DNA of 64,000 nucleotides, taken from Rutpela maculata. Its lineage: Eukaryota; Arthropoda; Insecta; Coleoptera; Cerambycidae. A program made the translations under genes and the position numbers. The notes below the pieces were generated by a model that worked only from the letters and a program-made list of their open reading frames with translations, did not search any database and was not told the DNA's origin. This document shows positions 46,951-57,960 of the stretch, piece by piece; within the stretch, counting starts at the first letter, position 1; each line of letters opens with the position of its first letter. The DNA lies in NCBI GenBank assembly GCA_936432065.2, contig OW386285.2, forward strand, positions 101,003,869 through 101,067,868, given 5' to 3'.

Positions 46951-47467
46951 CCGGGTGTTGCCGTGGTTGTCGAATATGTCTTGCCATTTCACTGATCATG
47001 TTGTCAGCTTCTTCAGAAGAATTCTAAATACTGAAGTTGTTGTGTTCTACTCCTCGTTATATACCTTGGCGCTGCTCACTCGTTGTGCTTCGTTGACCAT
47101 GACTGTTTAAACCAGTGGTGCTTGGCTTTTACAACATAAGCACTCCAATTGGTAAACAGTTTATATCGGACAGACAGGGCGTAGTATCCGGTGCAGAATC
47201 AAAGAACACCAGAGAATCACAAGATTCGGGTACACAGATAAGTAGGCAATGGCAGAACATATTCGTCAGAATAAGAACCATAAAATCGACTATGAGAACA
47301 TCAAAATATTGGATAGAAATATGCAACGAATAAGCAGCGAATCGAAGCAGCACCAAGGTATACAACGAGGAGCAGAACACAACTTCAATCTTTGGGATCC
47401 TTCTGAAAAAGTTGACAGCATGATCAGCGAAATGTCAAGTAAAATTTGACAACCACGGCAAAACCGG
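46951..47467 (+). pseudogene. Penelope-like element fragment with GIY-YIG domain, in inverted repeat
   Basis: The frame from 47162 reads YIGQTGRSIRCRIKEHQR, then YTDK, an in-frame TAG (47246-47248), AMAEHIRQNKNHKIDYENIK and NFNLWDPSEK, stopping at 47449. This is the C-terminal GIY-YIG endonuclease of Penelope-like retroelements (YIG, conserved Arg, AxAEH). The reverse transcriptase is missing. The 3' part is present twice in opposite orientations: 46951-47095 and 47310-47467 form an imperfect inverted repeat (TTGCCGTGGTTGTC / GACAACCACGGCAA). Confidence 0.82.
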
Positions 47468-48036
47468 ACAAATACAAGCTGTGTTTAATTAGGGATTATG
47501 ACAATTTCTTTTTATTTGTTGCTTTTAGGAAATCGACATATTTTATTTGTCATTATCAAACAAATTTGGTTTTCGATAATCATCAATACCCTTGTATTAC
47601 CTGTGAAACTTACATTGGGCTGACTACATTTATATCATATAAATTTAAAAACAAAAGTAATGTATATCCAACCAGAAAATAAATTTCGAAACACTTACTA
47701 TGGAGTGTGGTAACAACTTAAGATCTGTACAAGTTCCTAATTCCCATACAATTTTTAAGTGTGTTACACGCAGGCTACAGTAAGTCATAGGTACGCTTTG
47801 CTGTGATTGGTCAATATATTCGTATCATTTGACAGTCAATTCAAACTGAATACTCGAATGTTTCTCAGCTGTTTATTGTTTACCTTTTTTATTTTATGTC
47901 TTGAATGCTTATTTTAATTATAATAATTGCAAAAACTGTAATATTTTCGCCATCTATGACATATTAATAATAATAGTAGTTTATTGCCAAAATAGAAATA
48001 ATTAGACATGAAATATCAAAATGAACAATATAAATA
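47468..48036. other. Unassigned DNA; possible short exon
   Basis: After an acceptor-like TTATTTGTTGCTTTTAG at about 47530 an open frame runs to 47682 (KSTYFICHYQTNLVFDNH, then CITCETYIGL). Composition is protein-like but unidentified. The rest is AT-rich. Confidence 0.3.
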
Positions 48037-48440
48037 TACCGTGGGCAAATCAGGACAACGGGGTAAATCAGGACAGAGTGATATTGATTTAAAATTCGCG
48101 GTTTTCTTCATTAAAACCAATGTTTTTGGAATGAGTAATATAGGACATCGTAAGTAGACTTAACGGCGAGTAAAATCACGCATGGAGCTGTTAGTTCATT
48201 TCGAACCACACGCCGTTGAGATTTCACAAAGACAGTGCAGATATTTCGCGATTTATTGGGTGCTAGAAAAATTTTTTGGAAAAAGGTATTTATAATAGGA
48301 TTTCAGAATTGGTAAATTAAAATAGTATACCTGTTAGTATTGCCTCGATGTTGAGTATAGTTTGATTTGATTATTTCATGTAGTTTTCTTTAAATTATAT
48401 TTTAAACCTTTTGGTGCATTTACAGGGGCGAATTGGAACA

Positions 48441-50287
48441 ATGGTAAGAAACTACAAAAAAACGCCTGGTAGCAAGGTTTACTAAAATTATGATAAAAAA
48501 ACGTTTGAAACTGCTCTATGCCAGTTCAAGAGAGGCCAAATAACCCGGGAAGCACAGGAGATATTCAATATACCAAGGTCAATGCTCCAACGACATTCTC
48601 GGAACCCTGAAAACAAGTATGGTGGACAAACTATCTTATCAGAACGTGAGGAAAGTAGACTAGTGGAATTAATTACGTTGGTTGGAGAGTGGGGATATCC
48701 ATTAGAAAAAATAGATATTCAATATATAGTTAAGGGATATCTTGATAGAAAAGGCATAAAAGTGACCAAATTTAAAAATAATTTTCCTGGTGTTGATTGG
48801 GCGAATCTGTTTTATTCGAAACATAGAGGTGTTCTTACCCGGAGGCTTTGTGAAAATAATAAACGGTCTCGTGCCCAGAAACAATAAATACTTATTTTGA
48901 TAATCTCAAAGTGTTACAAAATGTTAAGCCTGAATCTATCATCAATTATGACGAAACGTGCTTTGTGGACGATCCTGGCCGCAAAAAGGTCATGGTAGGG
49001 AGATCAACATGACATCCGGAACGTATAATCGACTCAACAAAAACATCAACATCAGTGATGTTTGCAGCAAGTGGTGTGGGTACTCTGTTGCCCCCATTTA
49101 TCGTTTATAAAAGCGGGCATCTATATGATACTTGGTTGGTAAATGGACCAAAAAGTGCTCGTTACTGAAGAAATTCGGAGTGGTTAGTTCGATCAGCCAC
49201 TATTTGAAGAGTGGTTTATTTTTATTGCTCTCCCTTTTTTAAAGAGACAACCGGCGCCAAGTATAATTATTGGAGATAACTTATGTAGTCATCTGTCATA
49301 CAGAGTTATTGAACTATGTGAAGAAAACGATATAAAGTTTTGTTTCCTCCCTCCAAATTCGACACATTTGACATAGCCACTTGATGTGGCTGTGTTTGGC
49401 CCGTTGAAAAAGTGTTGGAGACAAGTCCTGCAGGATTGGAAGAAAAAATACAAGGGTTCTTTACCGAAGCAGTATTTTCCAACCTTATTAAATACAACTG
49501 TAATCAAATTAGAAAATTTGAGACAAAATATTAAGAGAGGATTTTCTGGAACTGGAATTATCCCACTTGATAGAATTCAAGTATTGAAACGTTTGCCACA
49601 AAAAAGAAATCTTGAGCAGGATGACCCTAATGCATGGACAGCGGTTGTTGTAGACTTGCTGAATGAAAGCAGAAATGCTTGTAAACCAACAGTACCCAAA
49701 ACGAAGAAAGTTTCTGCTGAACTGGGTAAGAGCATTTTGAAAGAGGATTTTCCAACACCAACACAAGCTGGACCGTCAACAAGCAATACTGAACAAATAG
49801 AGGCTTTAGATGACACTTTTGTTGTTGAGTCTGAGATAAGTTTAGCCTTTGAACCTGAATCAGAAGACGAAGATCATTTTGAAGAGATTCTTACTCTCTT
49901 TGAAGATTTTATTGAGGTTGAATTTGTAACAAAAAATATTACATAGGATACATTAACACATTCGCTGCTGATGGGATTTTGTTAAGTATCGCCAGGTGCT
50001 GAGTAGGTTCTTGACAATAGAATATACATAGGATCAGATCGCCATATGGCGACACCAGCATTGCGCAATATACTACTGCGTCACCATATGGCGACAGCAG
50101 TGAACATGTTAAAGAACTTGGTGAAGATATTGAAGTTACATTTCTTCGCCCTAACAGAAAAAGAAGAAATTGCTTTCTTTTTCCTCATGTGGATGATACG
50201 TGCACAATTAATTTGAACCAAATTATGAAAAAACTGCCTAAACCAAATAAGTTACGACGAGGAGGATATGAGTTTCCCCGTAAATAG
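48441..50287 (+). pseudogene. pogo-type transposase (HTH-psq + DDE_1), inactivated
   Basis: ATG at 48441 starts MVRNYKKTPG, with an in-frame TAA at 48483-48485. An HTH-psq-like domain follows (ITREAQEIFNIPRSMLQRH), then a second DNA-binding segment (LVELITLVGEWGYPL; VDWANLFYSKH). A frameshift near 48880 leads to the DDE core: NYDETCFVDDPG (first Asp, about 48950), LPPFIVYKSGHLYDTW, IIGDNL (second Asp, 49275), LPPNSTHLT and PLDVAVFGPLKKCW (third Asp, about 49384). Further defects are TGA at the RST-HPER position near 49010, a frameshift near 49160-49240, and TAG before PLDV. The frame 49386-49946 covers the C-terminal region, then a frameshift and the piggyBac MITE (49957-50108). The last segment reads LGEDIEVTFLRPN to YEFPRK. 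Confidence 0.88.
49957..50108. mobile_element. 152-bp piggyBac-type MITE in the transposase pseudogene
   Basis: Flanked by TTAA on both sides (49953-49956, 50109-50112), with ends CACATTCGCTGCTG and the inverse of CATGTTCACTGCTG. TTAA plus a CAC/CAT-initial TIR is diagnostic of piggyBac. The interior has two CCATATGGCGAC palindromic words. Removing it rejoins the pogo C-terminal frame. Confidence 0.9.
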
Positions 50288-50655
50288 GGAACTGAAATAA
50301 TACACTATTTAACTCTGAATTTTACATTGTCAATATCAGATGGATTTTTTTGCTAAGTTTATTTGTACTAATTATTTATATTTATAGGTAGAAAAATGTT
50401 TTAATTCATTTTTATACTGTTTTTGCAATAAATATAATTAATTGTAATGTTTGTGCCTTAAAAAGTGTATTATTTTGAAATAAAATGTTTTTATTATTTT
50501 TGGTTGTTTAAATTACTTTTTTAACAATATATATATCGTAATAGGTATATATTTTTAACTTTTGTATCTCGATTAACCCCATACGTGGGACTTGAACATT
50601 TCATGACTTTAGATACTCTCTCCTGATTGGCCCCTTATGTGGGGTCAATCGCAAA

Positions 50656-51758
50656 AAAAATAAAACATTAATTAAGCAGTCGAACCTATAATTTATGTGC
50701 AGGTCATGATAAAATACAATTAGGATAAATTAAAATCTCCACATTAAATTAAATAAAACATAAGTTTTTTTAGTTCTAAAATAAAGATAAATGTGAATAA
50801 ATAAGAATGAAGGAGCTTTAAGTAATATAGCTATAAAGGTAAGAATTCTAGGCTGCGCCAAACAGTCAAGTTGTCAAATGTCATAAAAAACGGTAACCAA
50901 TTACCATACAACACCAAAGAGTCAATAACAGAAGACGTACCCTCGACTTTGACTTTTATTGTAGCCTGTTGCACACAAAGTTATTAAAATAATGCTGAAA
51001 AACTTATGTTAACAAGGTTTTCAACATAAGTTTGTGCGCAACAAAATCGTATGTCAATTATCGACTCATAGAGATCTCAAGTTATATTTTACTACACGTT
51101 ACATTCAAATACAAAAACAAATATTTTCAGTCTTTACCTTATTTTAGCAAATTATTTAGTAGTTTAATAATACTGAATTAATTTGCATATAAATTTTGCT
51201 TAAAAGTGAATCACTTTACACTAACCGCTAAAAATAAATAAAATCCCCTTATTGTATCTGCGTAACTTAGGAATCACTAAAAAACATTTCAAATATTTAA
51301 TAATATAACTTATATAATAGTAAAATAAATACTATGTTAGAACTTATTAAATAAAAGAGTGCTCTAATTTTCTTACGACATCTATATAGCGTTTTATTAA
51401 AATTGTCAGCTATTCTGTACTTCTCTGAAGAATATTATCCAATGCAAATTAGAAACATCGAAATTTTGCTTTGGAACATATCTGTTAACTTAGTGGCACA
51501 ACCCCCAATGGTTTTTGTCATATAAAAAATTTACCTACCTAAAAGTTTTTCATTAATTTAAATGTACAGAACAGCCGATGTGAGACATTTATTAAAATTT
51601 CTTCCATCTCATAAACGTACATTGCTTATGTCCGAATGATCGAGATTATTACTTATATTAATGTTACAAATTGTCGCTTTTTCTGGTTCATGTGTAAAAA
51701 TTATACAAAAACTTGTCGGTATAACAACTTGATTTTCTCAGTTGGGTGATATAATAAA
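50656..51758. other. Unassigned; probably includes the ena 3' UTR
   Basis: The minus-strand ena stop is at 51759-51761, so the adjacent sequence to the left should be its 3' UTR. AATAAA on the minus strand occurs near 51595 and 51395, but which is used cannot be told. The remainder is AT-rich without genes. Confidence 0.45.
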
Positions 51759-51787
51759 TTACCTCCTGTTCAGTTCTGATTTGATTG
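51759..51787 (-). CDS. ena: Enabled (Ena/VASP), last coding exon
   Basis: The minus strand has an acceptor TTTCTTCTTTTTCAG followed by nine complete codons after a shared Ala codon (the G comes from the previous exon), giving AIKSELNRR and a TAA stop at 51761-51759. Joined to 53636-53918 it yields QDIIDAIKSELNRR, the standard end of the Ena/VASP tetramerisation helix. The phases fit exactly (94 codons + 1 nt, then 2 nt). Confidence 0.88.
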
Positions 51788-52107
51788 CTGAAAAAGAAGA
51801 AAGATTGATACAATCAAATATTAGATTGTTTACTAATTAGGAATATTCTTTAGTAATTCAATTTAACAATTCAATAGACTCTTTGTAACTGTATCTACGA
51901 AGTTAACATAGTGTCTATTTCATTAACTATCATCATTAAATGCTTAGGTTGTCGATGTTCCCAAATAAATCCTGTAATGAATGACGATAGCAATGAAGAT
52001 TGATTATGTAATCTTACAGAATACATATTATATGCTTACTGCAATGTAGAGAGAATTATTAAGGGTTAATTTATGAACTATTTACTATATGAAAGTGTTT
52101 ATAAATT

Positions 52108-53448
52108 GTACTTCAATTACTTTTATTACTTGAAGTATTTTACTTCAAATACCCGAAGAAATGAGTACTTGGTACTTGATACTTGCAGATATTTTAGAAT
52201 AGTACTTAGTACTTGTCAGGGTGTATTAAACGACAACCCTCACAGTGGCTTCATAAGTGCTTACTTCGTACATAATGTAATAGATGGCAGGACCAATAAG
52301 TTCTCTCATTACTTACGCATAGATAGATAATTTTACAGGTTGCATACATTCCCGGCCTTTTGTTTTTGTTTAGTGAAACAAGAGTCCAGTGACATCTGAC
52401 CTTAAGTAGCTAAATTAAAACATTTGAAAGAATATATGCAACACTACATGCAGCATTGCACGTGTTGCCACAGCTAACCTCAAAAATATGTATAGGCCAG
52501 TCCAACACGCTGTCACTTTGCTTTGTTTGTACTACAGCAGCCATCTTTTGTTGGTAAGTTAGGGTTTCCGACAGGCCTAAAGGGCACCATACACGTTCAG
52601 TAATCTCATTACCTGAATTTTCGCGGTTTTTCAATCTTACTTAATTCAATAATTATAGCTAGATATGCTTTTTTCTTACATAATTGACATGTAAGGTGTG
52701 AAAAATAATGACAGGGAATGATGAGGAAATTTTTAGTAATGATGTTTCTGTAATGATCTGCTGGAATGACATTATTGCTGAACGTGTATGGTGCCCTTTA
52801 GACCTGACAAAAACCCTAACTTACCAACAAAAGATGGCTGCTGTAGTACAAACAAAGCAAAGTGACAGCGTGTTGGACTGGCCTATTACTTAAGATTTAC
52901 AAGTATTACGTAGCTATTATTAAAATTTCTGCCTGGTTCCTGTACTTTCAACCAAAGTCAAGCTCAACGTAATGTGTATGAAGTTTTAAATAGTTTGTCA
53001 CAATAAAATAAGACACTTTTTGCAGTTTAGGAATCTAACCTATAATTAGCTGTATATTTTTATTAATCAACAATATTGGAAAATTATTTGCGTGAATTTT
53101 TAAATATTTGCCTGGAGCCAGTATGGCTCCAAGCTAAAAATGCCTATACAAACATTAAAAATGAGAATAAACGAAAAAAACCTTAAAATTTGAGGTTATG
53201 TTAGTTAGACGATGCACATGCCCAGGTAATTGTAGGACCTTATTGCTCGAGCCATCTACTAAAGTAAATAGAAACCATGCACTTATGAAGCCATTATTAT
53301 AATAGGAAAGTGCTGTACGTCGGACCACCTATTTAATACACCGTGGTACTTGTTAAACGAAATTACAGTACTTAAAGTACGTTACAATTTACTTCAAGTA
53401 TTTAGAGTACTTGATCACTACTTCAAGTGCCTTAGGTACAGCAAGTGA
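52108..53448. mobile_element. Inverted-repeat element in the last ena intron
   Basis: The two flanks of the nested MITE are inverted copies of one another: TACTTCAAnTAC words, GGTGTATTAAA, and TGGCTTCATAAGTGC (about 52247) against GCACTTATGAAGCCA (about 53280). AGTACTT/AAGTACTT words are dense in both arms. Non-coding; exact ends and TSD unresolved. Confidence 0.65.
52495..52883. mobile_element. 389-bp mariner-type foldback MITE, copy 2
   Basis: Same ends (GGCCAGTCCAACACG), same length and TA flanks as the 9380-9768 copy, with the asymmetric centre in the opposite orientation. Nested in the 52108-53448 element within an ena intron. Confidence 0.85.
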
Positions 53449-53635
53449 GTTTACAATCCAACTGAAAACTGCAGAGACTGGTAAGAGCAGTTATTCGTTA
53501 TTGCTAAAAAGAGCATTTTTGCTTTTTTTGTCTTTAGTTTGCATTAAACAGACATATTAATCTAATTTACTATGTAATAATCTGGAATTTGACTAAATGG
53601 GATTAAAAAATGATCAATTATTTCAAAAATCTTAC

Positions 53636-53918
53636 CATCTATAATATCCTGTTTCATCGTAGCAATTTCTTTCCTCATTTCTTTAAGTAAATAATTTTTG
53701 AGGCTCTCTATTTCCGTTGGTCCAAGGGATAGGTTACTGACCTCTGATAGGCCATTTACTTTTAATATTGTTTCTTCTGAGGCCGAACCAAACCTCTTCC
53801 TTACACTTTTCGGTGATTCAGAGTTAAACTTTGAAGTATTACTTGGTAAGGTGTTGGTCTTTTCCCAAATGGCAGCTTTTTTGTCCTCCTCATCTTTATC
53901 CGGTACTTTTTTTTCTAC
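53636..53918 (-). CDS. ena: Enabled (Ena/VASP), penultimate coding exon
   Basis: A 283-bp exon between TTTTTTCAG (ending 53919) and donor GTAAGATT (starting 53635). It encodes VEKKVPDKDEEDKKA, AIWEKTNTLPSN, a Ser-rich stretch with PKSVRKRFGSASEE, and the helical end TEIESLKNYLLKEMRKEIAT-MKQDIID. The WEKTNT block and the final coiled coil match the EVH2 C-terminus of Ena/VASP actin regulators, which tetramerise there and act at filopodial and lamellipodial tips to promote actin-filament elongation. The EVH1 domain, proline-rich region and actin-binding blocks are not in this window; they should lie further right on the minus strand. SVRKRFGS looks like a basophilic kinase site (inference). Confidence 0.9.
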
Positions 53919-54825
53919 CTGAAAAAATTAATACAAAATAAAATAAACAGAACTATTGTCATATTGCAAATTAATCTCTTTCGAGGTTCTTTTAAGACTA
54001 AAGTAAATGTAGTCTTTGAGAAAGTGCCCGAGGAACTTGGTATACAGTCCTTATCAAACTCCAGATTCAGATTAGAAAACTAAAAAAAAAAAAAAAAATC
54101 TTCAAAAAATATCTTTAAAAAGTAAAAAATAAAATTTCACTCAGTTGTACAAATATCTGTCTACCTATTAGTGGAATGTAGCAAGGAATTGTACCTCTTT
54201 ACCTAATATCAAATTGAAAACGGTGCAAAATGTATTTTTGAAATCAGATATTTTTGCACCAATTTCAAATTGATATTAGGTAATAAGGTACAGTTCCTTG
54301 CTATTTTCCACTAATAGTGAGGTGGTTTATTGAAATTACCGCTACCTGGAGGATAAAAGTACCAAATTTGGTATGAAGGTACAATCGGCGTCACCTTAAA
54401 GTCACCACCCTTTGAGATGCTCCTTTTCTAACACGCCCCACTACAAATAATTAAATTCGGTAGTTTAGGTCAGAGTGGCGACTAACATCGTAGGATACAC
54501 GACGGCCTGGAATTATGCAATGTGGATAAGTAAACATTTTTTATTTCATTTCATTTCTCTTTACATTCTTCAATTATCTGATTGTGGGACGTATCGGATA
54601 TTCAGTAGAATAAATAAAATTGATCTGATTATGCTTGCAGTATAAATGGCAATGCATATAAAATAACTGACGCTATAAGTAAGTAATACAGGGTGATTCA
54701 GAAAATTAATGCAAATAGTCAATTAGAAAACTTTTGAAAGCTGAAATACTCTAAGGATACACTAGCAAACATCAGTAAAATTCACCAATATATAGTGATT
54801 ACTTACACCATACCTATTATACAGG
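53919..54825. repeat. ena intron: inverted-repeat arm with hairpin MITE
   Basis: 54085-54395 matches 59300-59480 in inverted orientation (TATCTnnAAAAAGnAAAAAA, then ACCAAATTTGGTATGAAGG). The arm is interrupted by the hairpin at 54165-54317. ACAGGGTGATTC (54688) and ACAGGGTGGCCC (54828) are repeat termini common in insects. No exon seen. Confidence 0.55.
54165..54317. mobile_element. Hairpin MITE of about 150 bp
   Basis: Starts CTATTAGTGGAATGTAGCAAGG and ends with its inverse. The arms, about 60 nt each (ACCTAATATCAAATTGAAA / inverse), pair almost fully around a short loop near 54240. It is absent from the related inverted arm at 59.4 kb, which supports insertion, possibly at TA. Confidence 0.7.
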
Positions 54826-56420
54826 GTGGCCCACCGAAAACGAAACTGGCGTGTTTTCTCTTTCTATGATCATTTTTTCTACAAACGCTCGGATCCGTCA
54901 ATTTTATTATCAAAGGGGGTACTTTTATTGGGTATTGTTGATCTCGAAACTTAAATTCTTAAGCGGTGGTAGGACCCACCCAAGGTCAAGTATTACATCG
55001 TTTTAAAACCCGTTAAATTGTGGTGTTCCATTTAAAAAAGACAAGTTATGACTATATCTCGAAAACTGAGGCATGCAGAATTTTCTTCCCTTATCAACAA
55101 CGAATTCTACTCAAAAAAGTGCCTCAAGAATGTGTTACTTGATTTTCGATTCGAGAGGTCATCCAAAAATGCTAATATTCAATAATTGAAAAAGTATTAC
55201 TGGTTAATTTTTGAAACATAGCATAGTTATGTTTCTGGGATCGCTAATTACGAATCTGAGGCCAAAATTTAAGAATTGAAATGGCGGCTCCAATATGGCG
55301 GATGGAATTTTTTTCTAAAACAGGTGTTTTAAACGGACAAATTGAGCATCTAGGTGATGCTTTATATTAACGAAAAACAGCATTTTTTTAAGAAAAAAAA
55401 AGTTAATTACTGGGCAATTACAACAACAAAATGGCAACATTTTGTTAAAAGAAAATGTGAAAACCCACATTGTATCAGCCACAACTTCTTTATTTTTTAT
55501 GATATAGTAAGAAACAAAAAATCGTTTTAAAAAGAGATTAATTATTACCTTTAACTTTGTCCCATAAAATTTTTAATAAAAGTGTCACTTTCTAAGATAT
55601 TCAACATTTAAACTAAATACTTCATCCTATAAGTAAGCGGTCGGATACCTTTTATAAACTTAAATATCTTCGAAACTGTCAATCCTACACAAATATATAA
55701 CAAAATCAAATTCATTCTCAATTTATAAGCTTAATTTTTCGGGTTCACTGTTTTTTCGCTAAAACTAATATTTATTGAGATATTTGCAAAGAAACATGCT
55801 ACGTTTTTTTTTCTAAAATCCCTTTACAGTAAAATACCATATTTTTCTAAGCCAAGCGCTGTAAACGAACGAAAAAATTTGAACGTCTAGATCATACTAT
55901 ATATTAACGAATAATAGTATATAGGAATATATTTTTTAATTACTGATTGCTTACATTAACAAAATGGCGACGTCTTTTGTTTAAAAAAATGTGAATAAGT
56001 ACATTGTTTTTGTTCTAACTTTTTCGTTTTTTATGTTATAGAAATAATCAAACAATTATATGAAAGCCTGATTAATAGACTTTCAGTTTGATAATTGGCA
56101 TTTTTAAGGTAAGTGCCATAATTTCTAAGATATTTAACATTTAAACTAAATACTTCTTATATATTTTCGGACGCCACCTTTATACTTCCAGATCCCCAAA
56201 ACTATTAATTCTACAGAAATTAGAAAAAAAGGAAATTCATCCTCAATTTAGTAACTTTCTTATTTGTCTCTTGCATGTTTTCGCTCAATGTAATACCTTT
56301 CAAGTTATTTGACAAAAACCTGTTTGAAATACCTCTTTTTCTACCAATTTTCAAGTCGTTATAACTTCAATTTATATGAAAAATTGCATAGAACCTTTTC
56401 TTCTCAAAATTTGATTCACC
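54826..56420. repeat. Inverted relatives of the 36-39 kb repeat units
   Basis: Blocks such as CAAAATGGCnAC, ACATTTAAACTAAATACTTC and GAAAAATTGCATAGAACC correspond, in the opposite sense, to the internal units of 35845-39700. At least two units are readable (around 55430 and 55970). The right end reaches the same TIR-derived segment at 56380-56420. Confidence 0.55.
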
Positions 56421-57960
56421 TTACCGCCGCCATGTTTAAAAATGGCGCTCTAAATAGATTTTTCTAGATTATCTCCTTTCCTGTTACTTCTGCTATAAAT
56501 TGGGCATTGCTAATATTGTAGGGAATAAAAGAGCTACTTTTATTTAAACAATCTTTCTTTATTGTTAATATTTTACGATTCACAGCAGCCAGAAAAGCGA
56601 ATATTCTGCTTTAATGCAAGTTTTTGCAATTTTCTCTGCTCCTGTTGCTCCTACGTAGTAATTAGTTATTATGAATATTGTGGATTATAAAAGTTCCTAT
56701 AACTATCTCAGTAACAATAATTGAGATCACGTGAAAAAATAACATTTTGCTGTTTTTATATGGTTAACTGTCGTTAATTTAAAAGACTTTTTTTTTAATA
56801 TTCGATAATTTTTTTACATGATGAATAACTCCAATGCCTTGTCTTACCCGTATTAAAAAAATCAACGTGCTATCAATTATTATTACTAAGGTAATAATTT
56901 TTACATAATACAACTTTTCTGTCAAAATTTAGGAAAAAAATTAATATCTCAGGAAATATTAATTTTAGATATAAGGAACCTTTAACGGAATGTCCTTTAA
57001 ATTTTCTGTAGAATCTAGAAAAAAATTAAAATGGGAGCATTCTATTTAAAATAACAAATTTCGGATCAACTTTCAGTATAACCGGAAAAATGTTTTCGTT
57101 GAATAGATCCTACCCAGTTAGGATCATTGCCAAAAATTTTCAGATCAATATTATTTTTCTTATATATTAGTGGCCGACAAATACGACAAAATATCACATG
57201 TAGCCCAGGAATTTTAGTTTTGGCCCGGAATTAATTATTGTAAAGCTGAAATTTTGCAGGATTGTGGTTTTGGTCCAGGATAACATGTACCAAAAAGTCC
57301 CCTACTCTCCCCCGCCAGCTTCCCTTTTTTTGCGGAGCAACAAGGGCCTAAGTCACAGAAATTGCAGAGCTGGCTATAAAGTACAGCAGAACTATTGTTA
57401 CTTATCCGATTTGGGTCGAAATGATCATAAAAGCTTCGGAGAAGCATATCCGTTCGTATTTCAGATGTTTCCATGCATATTTTGTTCATAATTTTCTGTT
57501 TTAGTGCTGTCAAAATTTCAAAAATTGAAAAATTCCGGGATGGCGCCATTGCGGATAAATAAAAACTAGGAGGGGAAAACGAATCCAAATAAACATTCAT
57601 CTTCATACTTTGGGCTTTCCACTGGTATGTGTACTTTCTCTGCAGAGTCACCCGTTACGGAGCTACGTCACTCCGAGACTCGCCGCGCGGCGGCCCCGCC
57701 CGTCATGCACCCGGTGAAACTGCCCTGGCTTCACTGGTGAGACCTGTTCCGAATTCCTGTTTATATATTATTGGTGTTTTATAAGATTTATTGAATGAAA
57801 TTTAACTTGTCAGACTTAGAAAATGACTTTATTCGGTAAGACAATTGCTATTATTGACGAGACTGATTTGAGCAGCGAAACTAGCAGCGAAAGAAAATTT
57901 TTTTTTTGATTGCATTTTTGAATACACATATTCGTAGGTAATGATAATATCAACATTTTT
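56421..57960. other. Unassigned DNA, CpG-rich patch at 57650-57730
   Basis: Mostly AT-rich. 57640-57730 has many CpG (CTCGCCGCGCGGCGGCC region) and could be a GC-rich repeat or promoter remnant. The minus-strand ORF 57235-57651 (138 codons) has no recognisable domain and is not supported as a gene. Confidence 0.4.

Larger units (their letters stand above)
48037..50655 (+). mobile_element. pogo-type DNA transposon, decayed
   Basis: The left end carries two copies of GGGnAAATCAGGACA (48045-48080). The right end carries inverse-like CCTGATTGGCCCC and AACCCCAT motifs (50575-50650). Together they look like diverged TIRs around the transposase pseudogene. TA lies at the left boundary. Ends are approximate. 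Confidence 0.6.

Noticed and set aside
47758..50998. A larger TIR element enclosing the pogo transposon
   Set aside because: CAGGCTACA and TGTAGCCTG face each other at the two positions, but the similarity is too short and patchy to define ends.
57235..57651. 138-codon minus-strand ORF as a host exon
   Set aside because: No recognisable domain, no convincing acceptor or donor, and the composition changes abruptly at the CpG-rich patch.
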